From Puniceicoccales bacterium Verruco_01 (GTDB taxonomy: Bacteria; Verrucomicrobiota; Verrucomicrobiia; Opitutales; Oceanipulchritudinaceae), in the NCBI GenBank assembly GCA_001604565.1, contig LVBV01000016.1, positions 90,174-154,173 of the forward strand: 64,000 bases of DNA. Direction: 5' to 3'. Positions 23,698-32,024 of this stretch are shown in pieces; the first letter of the stretch is position 1; every line of letters starts with the position of its first letter. A program made the translations under genes and the position numbers. A model generated the notes under the pieces. The model saw only the letters and a list, made by a program, of their open reading frames with translations. It searched no databases and was not told where the DNA came from.

Positions 23698-23756
23698 TTA
23701 ATGAGCATAAGCCCGAAATGAGCGCATTGCAAGAATTTCGAGCATACGCTCATTAA
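23698..23756. promoter_or_regulatory. Divergent operator: two palindromic sites
   Basis: Two 15-bp sites, ATGAGCATAAGCCCG (23701-23715) and CGAGCATACGCTCAT (23739-23753), each an imperfect palindrome of the form TGAGC-N4-GCYC. They are themselves in inverted orientation within a 59-bp dyad (arms 23698-23719 and 23735-23756). The dyad lies between the leftward NifX/MinD operon and the rightward metallo-beta-lactamase gene. A third copy lies upstream of the DUF134 regulator (28455-28469), so a common regulator, probably that protein, is inferred. Confidence 0.7.
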
Positions 23757-23795
23757 ATATTGACGATTGAATGAGAGCCGGTCTCAATAATCCGC

Positions 23796-24638
23796 ATGGA
23801 GACAGCGCGAATCACGATTCTGGTGGATAACTACGTTTCACCGAAGGCTCCGCGCAAAATCATGGCGGAGCATGGGCTGTCTGTATGGATTGAGACTTTT
23901 GCGGGCGCGATCCTCTTTGATACAGGAAGCAGCGGCACGGTTCTGAAAAACAATGCGGACATTCTCGGCGTGGATCTTTCAGGATGTATCGCCATCTGCC
24001 TGAGCCATGGTCATTACGACCATGTTGGCGGGCTTGAGACGGCGCTCGGTCTGGCGCGCGGTTGTTCTCTTCACATGCACCCGCTTGCCACAAGGCCGAA
24101 ATATTCCGGCACGACTGGCCGGATGCGCCACGCGGACAGCGTGTATTTTGTGAGCGGCGCCTTCAGGACTGTGGCTCGTGAAATCTGCGAAAGCGCGGGG
24201 CCGCAGGAAGTAATAAAAGGGCTTTGGACAACGGGAGAAATTCCGCGTCGCAATGACATCGAAGACGTCGGCGGGCGATTTTTTCTCGATCCGGACCTGA
24301 CGGTTCCGGATCCATTGCCGGACGATCAGGCGCTTTTTCTTCCCACGAGCGACGGCACGATTGTCGTTCTCGGCTGCGCGCACGCCGGAATCATCAACAC
24401 GCTCGCGCGAGTCCGGGAACTGACGGACAACGCCCCGATTTGCGCCGTTATCGGCGGCACGCACCTCGACGGAGCCTCGGGAACCAGAATGGCATGGACG
24501 CTGGCCGAACTAAAACGGCTGGGTGTAAGGGAAATCCATCCCTGCCACTGTACCGGCATCGAAAAGGCAGTGGCGCTCTGCAATAGCGTAGGCGGCGACA
24601 GTTCCCCGGCATACGCGTCTTTCAGAATGAGCTATTGA
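23796..24638 (+). CDS. Metallo-beta-lactamase fold hydrolase (COG1237-like)
   Basis: 280 residues. The metal motif LSHGHYDHVGGLE lies near residue 68-80, FDTGSSG near 46, GCAHAGIINTL near 195 and HPCHCTG near 250, as in the family named after a methanopterin-pathway dihydropterin synthase. Members are commonly encoded with NifX-like and MinD-type genes in anaerobes. Transcribed divergently from the NifX operon across the shared operator. The natural substrate is unknown; the biosynthetic name should not be carried over. Confidence 0.85.
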   Translation: METARITILVDNYVSPKAPRKIMAEHGLSVWIETFAGAILFDTGSSGTVLKNNADILGVDLSGCIAICLSHGHYDHVGGLETALGLARGCSLHMHPLATRPKYSGTTGRMRHADSVYFVSGAFRTVAREICESAGPQEVIKGLWTTGEIPRRNDIEDVGGRFFLDPDLTVPDPLPDDQALFLPTSDGTIVVLGCAHAGIINTLARVRELTDNAPICAVIGGTHLDGASGTRMAWTLAELKRLGVREIHPCHCTGIEKAVALCNSVGGDSSPAYASFRMSY

Positions 24639-24675
24639 TCGGCAACCGACGAGTTAACCCCAACGAATCTTCATC

Positions 24676-25662
24676 ATGGACGAACAGATTATCAGACACC
24701 TCCCCGTCACCTTCATTTCCGGCTTTCTCGGATCGGGAAAGACCACGCTACTTCGGCGCATCCTGAGCGAATCGCCGGAGAAAGGCCGTATCGCCGTCAT
24801 TGAAAATGAACTCGGCGAAGTGCCGATTGACGACGCGCTACTGGCAGATGCGGCTCCGGCGCGGCTTGATACTGTGCTCGGGCGCACCTGTTGCGAGACG
24901 CGCAGCGCGTTTGTGGACATGCTCTACAGCATGGCGGAAAAGGCCAGTTCGTATGACCGTCTCGTGATCGAATCGACCGGCGTCGCTCACCCGGGAATGA
25001 TGGCGAATGCGATTCTGGAAGACGCCGAGCTGCGCAAGAAGCTTCGCGTGGATGGCATCGTAACGGTGGTGGACGCGGCCAACTTCCTTACGCACCTGGG
25101 CGGCGACGGGCACGCGCGTGAGCAGGTTGCCTATGCGGATGTCATCGTCGTCAACAAGTGCGATCTTTCGACGCCGGAGAAGGTGGACAAACTCATTGAA
25201 ACGCTCCGATCCATCAACGGAGCGGCCCGTTACCTGACCGCGCAGAATGCGGATGTTGATTTGCGCGAGGTGATGCAGGTCGGTGGCTTCGATTTCGGGC
25301 GCATCGAAAACACCGTCGATGCGTGCCTCAACGAGGCCAAAGCCAGGAAGGGCCACAAGCACGGGATCCACGATATTCAAACCGTGGCGATCAAGAACCG
25401 CGACGAGTATGATTTCGACGCTCTCAAGGACTGGCTGGAGGAATACGTCCTCTGCAACGCGGACGACATCTACCGCGCCAAGGGGGTGGTGGCCTTGAAA
25501 GGCATGGACGAGCGCATGATCTTTCAGGGCGTCCACGAACGATTCTTTGCGACGCTGGGGGAGAAATGGGGCGATGCCGGGCGGGAAACAAAGATGATCT
25601 TCATCGGGCGCAACCTTGAAGCGGACGCAATCAAGACCGGTCTGGCCAAGTGCCGTGCCTAG
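24676..25662 (+). CDS. CobW/YjiA-type P-loop GTPase (metal chaperone family)
   Basis: 328 residues. Walker [18 protein letters not shown] near residue 14, the metal-binding region reads [12 protein letters not shown] near 72 (two adjacent Cys instead of the usual C-x-C-C), [13 protein letters not shown] is the Walker B/switch region and VVNKCDL is the guanine-specificity NKxD. A CobW_C domain with [23 protein letters not shown] ends the protein. Probably delivers Zn, Co or another metal to an enzyme of the same locus. It lies 37 bp after the metallo-beta-lactamase gene and just before SufB. Confidence 0.87.
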   Translation: MDEQIIRHLPVTFISGFLGSGKTTLLRRILSESPEKGRIAVIENELGEVPIDDALLADAAPARLDTVLGRTCCETRSAFVDMLYSMAEKASSYDRLVIESTGVAHPGMMANAILEDAELRKKLRVDGIVTVVDAANFLTHLGGDGHAREQVAYADVIVVNKCDLSTPEKVDKLIETLRSINGAARYLTAQNADVDLREVMQVGGFDFGRIENTVDACLNEAKARKGHKHGIHDIQTVAIKNRDEYDFDALKDWLEEYVLCNADDIYRAKGVVALKGMDERMIFQGVHERFFATLGEKWGDAGRETKMIFIGRNLEADAIKTGLAKCRA

Positions 25663-25682
25663 GCATGGAGAGCTTCGGGAAA

Positions 25683-27044
25683 ATGGCTGAATCTGCTGAT
25701 ACCGTGGGCACACTGGAGCTTCCCGCACTCAACGATGCAGGAACGGGGCTTTCTGAGCGAACGGTCGAATACCTCTCCGGCTGCAAGCGCGAACCGTTAT
25801 GGCTACGCAATTCGCGCATGACGGCGCTCCGGCGCTACCTCGACACCCCGCGCACGCTGGATTGGGCGCCGCGTGAGTTGAACGAGCTGCCGCTGGAGGA
25901 GCTGCGCTACTATAGCGAGCCGGACATGCGCGGCGATTCGGGCGAGGCGTTACTCCAGAGCCTCGGTGCGAACGAGGAGCGCGGCGATTATCTTGGCGGA
26001 GCCATGGTGCAGGTTGACGGTGGGGTTGTCTATACCGACATCATGGATTCGTGGACGGACAAAGGGGCGGTGTTCGTCGATTCCACGACGGGGCTGCGCG
26101 ACTATCCCGACCTTTTTCGGCCTCACTTCGGCAGCATTGTCGGAATGGACGAAAATCCCTACACACGGCTTAACGGCGCCGTGTTTTCAGGCGGCTCCTT
26201 CATCTTCGTGCCGCCGGGGGTGAAGCTCACAGCGCCTATGAAGTGCTTCATGCACCTTCAGGCGGAGGGCGGCAGCCAGTTTGGCAGAACCCTTGTGGTG
26301 CTTGGCGCTGGTGCGGAGGTGACCTTCTTTGAAAGCTGCACTTCCAGCGGCGGGACAAAGGCGGCACTGCACTGCTCGGTCGGCGAATTCGTCGTCGGAG
26401 AAGGCGCACGGCTCAATTACGTGGCGTTCCAGAGCTGGCAGGACAACGTGGTGAATCTGTCGATTCTGCGGGCGAAACTGGCGCGCAATGCCTCCGTCCA
26501 ATGGCTCGACTGCACGGTGGGCGGGCGACTCGTCATGAAGTATCCGTGCTCGATTCTGGAAGGCGAGGGCGCGTCGGCGGAAGCGGTGACGATCTCCCTT
26601 GCGCGGGGCTCTCAGCATCACGATACCGGCGCAAAGATGTTGCACTACGCAAGCCGGACAAGGAGCAACATCCAGTCCAAAAGCATCTGCATGGATCGCA
26701 GCTTAGCGGGCTACCGGGGTCTAGTGGACATCCCGAAAACCGTTTCCGGCTGCCGCAACAACACGGTGTGCGATTCGATGCTGATGGATCCGCACAGTAG
26801 AACGCAGTCCTTCCCCGCCATCAGCGCGCGCGGGTTGGGGAACAGCGTCCAGCACGAGGCGAGTGTGTCCAAAGTGGACGCCGAGCAGGTCTTTTACATG
26901 GCGCAGCGCGGAATCCCGGAGAAAGCGGTCCGCAGCCTCATCGTGAACGGCTTCGCGGACGAGGTCGTCAAGCGCTTTCCCCTTCGTTACTCCATGGAAA
27001 TCAGGCGTCTTCTCGATCTGGAGCTGTCCGGCAAAGTGGGGTGA
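25683..27044 (+). CDS. SufB/SufD-family Fe-S cluster scaffold subunit
   Basis: 453 residues from ATG 25683 (ATG 25665 would add six). The core SufBD beta-helix carries the conserved RNNTVCDSMLMD Cys, matching the SufB catalytic Cys region, and HEASVSKVD, the cluster-ligand region. The C-terminus GIPEKAVRSLIVNGFADEVVKRFP is typical. No sufC ATPase, sufS or sufE gene is nearby, so this is a lone scaffold; it must use a chromosomal SufC or act differently. The last 44 bp overlap the convergent DUF89 gene. It probably supplies clusters to the ferredoxin-type ATPases of this locus. Confidence 0.87.
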   Translation: MAESADTVGTLELPALNDAGTGLSERTVEYLSGCKREPLWLRNSRMTALRRYLDTPRTLDWAPRELNELPLEELRYYSEPDMRGDSGEALLQSLGANEERGDYLGGAMVQVDGGVVYTDIMDSWTDKGAVFVDSTTGLRDYPDLFRPHFGSIVGMDENPYTRLNGAVFSGGSFIFVPPGVKLTAPMKCFMHLQAEGGSQFGRTLVVLGAGAEVTFFESCTSSGGTKAALHCSVGEFVVGEGARLNYVAFQSWQDNVVNLSILRAKLARNASVQWLDCTVGGRLVMKYPCSILEGEGASAEAVTISLARGSQHHDTGAKMLHYASRTRSNIQSKSICMDRSLAGYRGLVDIPKTVSGCRNNTVCDSMLMDPHSRTQSFPAISARGLGNSVQHEASVSKVDAEQVFYMAQRGIPEKAVRSLIVNGFADEVVKRFPLRYSMEIRRLLDLELSGKVG

Positions 27045-27897
27045 AGCAGGGGCTTTTCAGCGCGAGGTTGCCGTTTAGTGGATGTCCGGTCATGTCGGCG
27101 ACGATCTGGCATTTCACGCGGAAAAGGAAGAAAATCGGGGCCTTTTCACCAAGGAGTGTTTCGTAATTGCCCTGCCCTTTGGAGATGATGAGATCTGTGC
27201 GGCGGAAGAGTCTGACGAATGCGGGATCGCAGCTTTGTAGATGCGTTCCAGGCACATCCGAACCGTTGGATACGAGTGTGCCGAACTGGTCCATGCTGGC
27301 GTCGCGGGCGTCGCTCTCGGTCACGTCGTTCAAAATGGGGCGTCCGCGAACTGCAATTGTCACGAGCCCCTTCGGCAGGCGCGAAAGGAGCAGCGTGTCG
27401 AGGACGCTTTCCCCCGCATTGTCGGCCAGATACAGGATGGACCTGGCCTTTGCCGCCAGTTGTTCCAGCTCATCCGGCTCGCCGTGCAGGGGCGCGTTCG
27501 TGGCGGCGTGGACGGCGGCCAGCACCTCGCCCTCGGTCAGACTGCTCTTTGCGCCAAAGTCAATGACGTTGCCCGCTATCGCCAGCCTGACGGCTGCAAT
27601 GAAGGGATTTGGAGCGGCGGCCACTTCTTCTTCGAGTTTCGGCAGGAGCTTGAGGGCGAGTTGGGTGTAGCGGCGCTTTTCACCCAGATAGGGATCGTCC
27701 ACCTTCGTAATGCCGCGCAATACAGCCTGAAGTCTGCCGGTCAGAACGGGGGGCGGCAGGTCGTAGTCAAGCGCCGTTGATTCAAGGAGGATGTTGCGGA
27801 TGGCAAGGAAGCGCTCTGGGCCTTCCGGCATGGTGCGGGCCAGTGTGCTCATGGCCTGCCGCACGAGGCAACCGACACAGTCGGGTGTCGTTTTCAT
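27001..27897 (-). CDS. DUF89/ARMT1-type damage-control phosphatase
   Basis: 298 residues. The N-terminal Cys pair MKTTPDCVGCLVRQAM and the central YLADNAGESVLDTLLLSRL (Asp-Asn, Glu metal site) are hallmarks of the small bacterial/archaeal DUF89 class, followed by IAVRGRPILNDVT and DLIISKGQGNYETL. DUF89 enzymes dephosphorylate damaged or over-accumulated metabolite phosphates using a divalent metal. It overlaps the thioesterase gene by 4 bp (ATGA) and runs convergently into SufB. The substrate is unknown. Confidence 0.87.
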   Translation of the reverse strand: MKTTPDCVGCLVRQAMSTLARTMPEGPERFLAIRNILLESTALDYDLPPPVLTGRLQAVLRGITKVDDPYLGEKRRYTQLALKLLPKLEEEVAAAPNPFIAAVRLAIAGNVIDFGAKSSLTEGEVLAAVHAATNAPLHGEPDELEQLAAKARSILYLADNAGESVLDTLLLSRLPKGLVTIAVRGRPILNDVTESDARDASMDQFGTLVSNGSDVPGTHLQSCDPAFVRLFRRTDLIISKGQGNYETLLGEKAPIFFLFRVKCQIVADMTGHPLNGNLALKSPCFTPLCRTAPDREDA

Positions 27898-28376
27898 GCC
27901 TCGCCTTCCGCAGCAGGAGTATCCATCGCCATGAACTTTGCCTTTGCGCTGACGCAGAGCGTTCCGGCCTGATGAATCGCAGCCTCCATCACGTAGAGCG
28001 GATGGCGGTGTTCGCGGACGGAGGCGGTGATCTCCATTTCCACGTCGGAGTGCACGCTGTTACGATATCTTAGCTCAAACTGGCCCGTCCTTGCGACGAT
28101 CCCGTGGGAAAAGAGCGCATGGACCATGGAGCTGTCGAGCGCGGTGGCGAGGATGCCGCCGTGCACGATGCCTGCGTAGCTCTCTTTGTCCGCCGGACAG
28201 GTCCAGAGCGATTTCACGCCCTGCCCGTCGAGGCGGAAGAGAAGGCCGAGGCCACCGTTATCGATACTGCGGCAGGCAAAGCAGTTGGCGTGTTCGCGTG
28301 CGCAGAGTCGATCGATCATCTCTTGCGATGGGTTTGTTGCGAATGGTGATGTGCTGATTTCCTTTTGCAATATCAT
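27894..28376 (-). CDS. PaaI-like hotdog-fold thioesterase
   Basis: 160 residues from ATG 28376. The sequence SYAGIVHGGILATALDSSMVHALF has the HGG-x-D-like catalytic loop of PaaI/acyl-CoA thioesterases; the N-terminal CFACRS and C-terminal helical ending are family-typical. It hydrolyses acyl-CoA or related thioesters. It is operonic with DUF89 and divergent from the DUF134 regulator. With the CoA-disulfide reductase it suggests a CoA/thiol theme. A start at 28409 is possible. Confidence 0.82.
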   Translation of the reverse strand: MILQKEISTSPFATNPSQEMIDRLCAREHANCFACRSIDNGGLGLLFRLDGQGVKSLWTCPADKESYAGIVHGGILATALDSSMVHALFSHGIVARTGQFELRYRNSVHSDVEMEITASVREHRHPLYVMEAAIHQAGTLCVSAKAKFMAMDTPAAEGEA

Positions 28377-28452
28377 GAAATGGATTCGTGCAATTGTACG
28401 ATTTGGCAAAGCGTGAGCCTTCTTGCAAAAGAGGGCCGCCTCCTGTATTTTG

Positions 28453-28473
28453 TTATGAGCCTAAGCCCATAAT
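28453..28473. promoter_or_regulatory. Third copy of the palindromic operator
   Basis: ATGAGCCTAAGCCCA (28455-28469) within a near-palindrome TATGAGCCTAAGCCCATA. It shares TGAGC-N-TAAGCCC with 23702-23714. It lies 30 bp before the DUF134 start and between divergent genes, consistent with autoregulation. Confidence 0.65.
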
Positions 28474-28498
28474 CATCTCTTCACAAGCCCTTTTGCCA

Positions 28499-28801
28499 AT
28501 GCCAAGACCCCCATGTCGCAGACGGATTTCTCACGAGGCACCGGCGGACTACTTCAAGCCTGCCGGTGTACCGCTCTGCGACCTTGAGGAGGTGTTGCTT
28601 GGCGCCGACGAGCTGGAAGCCGTCCGACTGGCCGATCTGGAGGGCCTGTACCACACGGAGGCAGCGAAACAGATGGAAATATCCCGCCAGACCTTCGACC
28701 GTATCCTGATCAGCGCCCACGGAAAAATCGCTCGCGCTCTCGTGAAGGGCGCGGCCCTGCGCATCGCCCGCAATGCCGACGGGAACACGGAGCCGAAGTA
28801 A
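28499..28801 (+). CDS. DUF134-family DNA-binding regulator
   Basis: 100 residues from ATG 28499. MPRPPCRRRISHEAPADYFKPAG is the DUF134 N-terminus, followed by LGADELEAVRLADLEGLYHTEAAKQMEISRQTFDRILISAHGKIA, a sigma-region-4-like HTH. DUF134 proteins are found in anaerobes and archaea beside NifX-like and MinD-type genes. A copy of the TGAGC-N4-GCYC palindrome lies upstream of this gene and two precede the NifX/metallo-beta-lactamase genes, so it is the natural candidate regulator of the block. Two Cys at most are seen, so direct metal sensing is uncertain. Confidence 0.85.
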   Translation: MPRPPCRRRISHEAPADYFKPAGVPLCDLEEVLLGADELEAVRLADLEGLYHTEAAKQMEISRQTFDRILISAHGKIARALVKGAALRIARNADGNTEPK

Positions 28802-28836
28802 GCTCCCGTTCCCGCTGGCGTTGTGGAAAGTCCATC

Positions 28837-30459
28837 TCAGGCCTGTGCCGAAAGCGATTTTGCGCTGAAGCCGTTCTGCTTCAGAATTCGTGCGGCGAAG
28901 TAACTTGTCTTGCCCATCGCGCAGACCGTCACGATCGGGCGGGATTTGTCGAGTTCGCCCAAGCGTCCCCGTAATGTCGCCAGAGGAATATTGACGGCAT
29001 GAGGCGTCGGGTTCGCGGCAAAGGCGGCGGGCGGACGCACGTCCACGATCTGCGTCGCATCCCCTGTCGGCAGTTCGGGCACCTGTTCCAGCAGACCGTC
29101 GGCAAGATTCTCCGCCGCCATGCCCGCGAGGTTCACGACATCCTTGGCGCTGCCGAAGGGCGGAGCGTAGCTCAGTTCCAGATTCGCAAGATCGCCCACC
29201 GTCATTCCCGCCGCAATTGCTGTCGCGAGAACGTCGATGCGCTTGTCCACGCCCTCCTCGCCGCTCGCCTGCGCCCCGAGAATTTTCCCCGTTTTCTCCT
29301 CCCACAGGACACGCAGCGTCAGCGGCTTCGCGCCGGGATAGTAACCCGCGTGGTGATTGTCCTTCACCGTGACCGACTGGAAGGCGATGCCCTCCGCCTG
29401 CAAACGCTTTGCGCTCCAGCCCGTCATGCCGCAGGCAACCTTGAAGGCCCGCACGATGGCCGTGCCGATGGAGCCGGGGTAGGGCCGTGCCGTTTCCGGA
29501 GAAAGCATGTGGCTGGCCGCCGCGCGACCCTGCCGGTTTGCCGGTCCGCCGAGGGGAACGGCGCTGGGCTTTCCCGTGACGCGATCCACGCTCTCCACGG
29601 CGTCGCCCGCCGCGTAAATATCGGGATCGCTCGTCTGCAGGAAGCCGTTGACGAGGATGTGGCCTCGTTTGCCGAGGGTGAGACCCGCCTTTGCCGCGAG
29701 GGCGCTGTCCGGTTTGACGCCGATGGAGAGAACCACAAGGTCCGCCGTGACCGATTCGCCGCCCGCCAGACGGCATTCCACCGCGCCGTCCTTTTCCGCA
29801 AAGCCCTCGATGCCTTTGCCAAGGCAGAGCCGGACGCCGTTCTTTGTCAGCTCGCGGGCGAGCTGCGCGGTCATCTCGGCATCCATCTGCGGCAGAAGTT
29901 GCATTTGAAGTTCGACAAGCGTCACCTCAAGGCCCATGTGGCGGAACTGCTCCGCCATTTCAAGACCGATGAAGCCCGCGCCAATGACGGCGACGCGCCT
30001 GGCCGACGCGGCAGCCGCCTTGATGGCGTCCATGTCCCCAAGATTGCGGAGCGTCCGGATGCGCGGGTTGTCGATGCCCGGCAGCGGCGGGCGCAGCGGC
30101 GAGGCTCCGGGCGCCAGTAGCAGCTTGTCGTAATCCAGCCATTCGAGCGTTTCCTCCCCGAGGCGACGCACTGCCACGCGCTTTGCGGTGTGGTCGATTT
30201 CCACGGCTTCCGTCCCGGTCCGCACATTGACGCCCAGCATCGCGGAAAGGCTCTGCGGGGTGTGGAGCTTGAGAGCATTGCGCGACTCGATCTCCCCACC
30301 GATGTGGTAGGGCAGGCCACAGTTGGCGAACGACACGTCCGGTCCGCGCTCGATGAGCGTGATGGACGCATCTTCGGAAAGCCGACGTGCGCGTGCGGCG
30401 CAGGAAGCTCCGGCGGCCACGCCACCGATGACAACGATTTTCAGTCTGGGATGATTCAT
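28837..30459 (-). CDS. CoA-disulfide reductase-type flavoprotein with C-terminal rhodanese domain
   Basis: 540 residues. FAD-binding VVIGGVAAGASCAARARR, single redox Cys47 in SFANCGLPYHIGG (the CoADR/Nox type), NAD-binding VIGAGFIGLEMAEQF and IYAAGDAVE in the second FAD region. Residues 450-540 form a rhodanese-like domain with the Cys loop VTVCAMGKTS. Such fusions reduce CoA-disulfides, persulfides or polysulfides with NAD(P)H. It is probably regulated by the ArsR-type protein encoded 33 bp upstream. It links the block to sulfur metabolism, as does the broken DsrE gene. Confidence 0.9.
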   Translation of the reverse strand: MNHPRLKIVVIGGVAAGASCAARARRLSEDASITLIERGPDVSFANCGLPYHIGGEIESRNALKLHTPQSLSAMLGVNVRTGTEAVEIDHTAKRVAVRRLGEETLEWLDYDKLLLAPGASPLRPPLPGIDNPRIRTLRNLGDMDAIKAAAASARRVAVIGAGFIGLEMAEQFRHMGLEVTLVELQMQLLPQMDAEMTAQLARELTKNGVRLCLGKGIEGFAEKDGAVECRLAGGESVTADLVVLSIGVKPDSALAAKAGLTLGKRGHILVNGFLQTSDPDIYAAGDAVESVDRVTGKPSAVPLGGPANRQGRAAASHMLSPETARPYPGSIGTAIVRAFKVACGMTGWSAKRLQAEGIAFQSVTVKDNHHAGYYPGAKPLTLRVLWEEKTGKILGAQASGEEGVDKRIDVLATAIAAGMTVGDLANLELSYAPPFGSAKDVVNLAGMAAENLADGLLEQVPELPTGDATQIVDVRPPAAFAANPTPHAVNIPLATLRGRLGELDKSRPIVTVCAMGKTSYFAARILKQNGFSAKSLSAQA

Positions 30460-30492
30460 GATGGGTTTCGGTTGGGAAAGGGGATGGGGCGG

Positions 30493-30840
30493 CTATTCCG
30501 ATTGATTCATGGCCTCGGCACTCTGGCGCATGAGTTCGCACAGGCCCTCGCGCACCAGTGCTGCCGCCTGGCGGAATTTGGGATTTGCGACACGGTACAG
30601 GGCAGATCGCCCGTCGCGGCGGACGAAGAGGCAGCCCTTGTCCCTCATGACGCGCAGGTGCTGCGAAACGTGCGGCATCGTCAGGCCCAGTTCGGCGGCC
30701 ATTTCGCTTACACAGCGTTCCCCGTCGCCGATGAAGAACAGGATGCGCAGCCGGTTCGGGTCCGAAAACACGGAGCAGAACTGCGCGTGCCGGACAAACA
30801 GGCACTGCTCGGGACTGAGGTCATTGTTGCACGGTTGCAT
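30493..30840 (-). CDS. ArsR-family transcriptional regulator
   Basis: 115 residues. The winged HTH is FSDPNRLRILFFIGDGERCVSEMAAELGLTMPHVSQHLRVMRDKGCLFVRRDGRSALYRV. Cys at 4, 13, 22, 43 and 70 could sense metal or reactive sulfur; the classic ELCVCDL metal box is replaced by ERCVSEM. It is transcribed with the CoA-disulfide reductase. A 12-bp palindrome lies 30 bp upstream of its start. Confidence 0.88.
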   Translation of the reverse strand: MQPCNNDLSPEQCLFVRHAQFCSVFSDPNRLRILFFIGDGERCVSEMAAELGLTMPHVSQHLRVMRDKGCLFVRRDGRSALYRVANPKFRQAAALVREGLCELMRQSAEAMNQSE

Positions 30841-30869
30841 ATGTACGCAAGTATCTCGTGTGAGCCGTC

Positions 30870-30881
30870 AGCTTATAAGCT
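30870..30881. promoter_or_regulatory. Palindrome upstream of the ArsR-type gene
   Basis: AGCTTATAAGCT, perfect 12 bp, 30 bp before the start codon of the leftward regulator; a plausible autoregulatory operator. The phage tail fragment begins 15 bp further right, so this is also near the edge of the metabolic block. Confidence 0.4.
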
Positions 30882-30895
30882 ATTCCCGCATGTAG

Positions 30896-31954
30896 TCTGG
30901 TACGACGAACGTCGGCGGCTATGTCGCGTGGTATTCGGCAAGCCCGGCAAGTGGCGAGTCACGCACGTTCGACCAGATCGGCTCGTCCGAGTTCTGGGCA
31001 GCGAACGGCAGCGTGGCGACAGCGGCTGGCCCTGACGCGGGCGAGGTGCGGATTGCGTTCCCAGGCGACATGGGTGACTTCGATGTGGAAAGCTCGCAAG
31101 GGCAGGCGAACGACGCGTTGCTGCTTCTTGTCGGCGACGAGCTGATGAGCGTTGGCCAGTGGGAGGCCGTGCCGGACGAGCCGGGCGTTTACCGGCTGGA
31201 GGTGTTGCGCGGGCGTCGCGGCACGACGCGGGCCGCGCACGGGGTGGGGGAATCTGCATGGCTCTTCTACCGCGAACAGCTCCTGAAGGTGACGCACGGC
31301 AGTTTTTCGAGCGATGCCGCGCCGCAGTGGAAGCTCCAGTCGGTCAGCGTTGGGCAGGTCCAGCCCTTGGCGGACGCGTTGCTTGTCGAGGGCTTTCGCT
31401 TTCGCGATCGGAGCAGTGACGCGGCCTCGGCGTGGATCACGGCGAGCGACTTCAGCTTCCTCACGACCTACGATGCAAACGGCACGGCGACGACCTCGCC
31501 GGAGTCGGTCGAGATGCTCTGCCACGTCGAGGCGATGCCGAACGCGGTCTACCAGTGGCAGCGGTACGTCTCCGGCGCCTGGGTGAACGTCGCGGGCGCC
31601 ACGGCCTCGGCGCTCGCGGTTTACCCCGGTGGCGAGGGCCGCTACCGCTGCGTCGTGACGGCGGGGACGCTCCACATCGAGACCGATTCTGCCGACATCA
31701 CGCGAACGACCGAGGCTCCCGGCGGCGAGACGCCCTTTGCCTGCGGCGGCCTCGTGATCAACGGCCAGCAGGTAGTGGGGCCACGCCAGCCTGCGGTGGC
31801 GCTCGACATAGAAGTGGCTGTGCCTGGCGTTGATGGCACGGATGGCAACGCCGCCTCAAGAGACGCCACCGAGGCCGCGCTGACGGGCCTGCGTGACGCC
31901 ATCCGGTCGATCCTCGATCGTCTCGGCCCGAACGGCCACGGGCTGATTGAGTAG
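30896..31954 (+). pseudogene. Phage tail tip/host-specificity protein, C-terminal fragment
   Basis: The frame is open from just after a TAG at 30893, with sequence such as GGYVAWYSASPASGES that reads as internal protein, to a stop at 31952-31954. The part VYRLEVLRGRRGTTRAAHGVGESAWLFYREQL is typical of the GTA-type phage tail proteins. The C-terminal 40 residues are a short helix region. A GTG at 31013 could start a 313-residue product, but no ribosome binding site is clear. The 5' end appears to have been replaced by the metabolic block. It ends 70 bp before the lipoprotein gene. Confidence 0.65.
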
Positions 31955-32024
31955 GGCGATCGAGCAGAGCTGCACAGGAAGGGCGAGAAGGTGGGAGGTT
32001 GCGCGTTGACAGACCGACGCCTGC

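Noticed and set aside
31432..31833. Alternative frame across the tail-fragment gene
   Set aside because: High-GC shadow frame; the 30896-31954 frame has the phage tail similarity.
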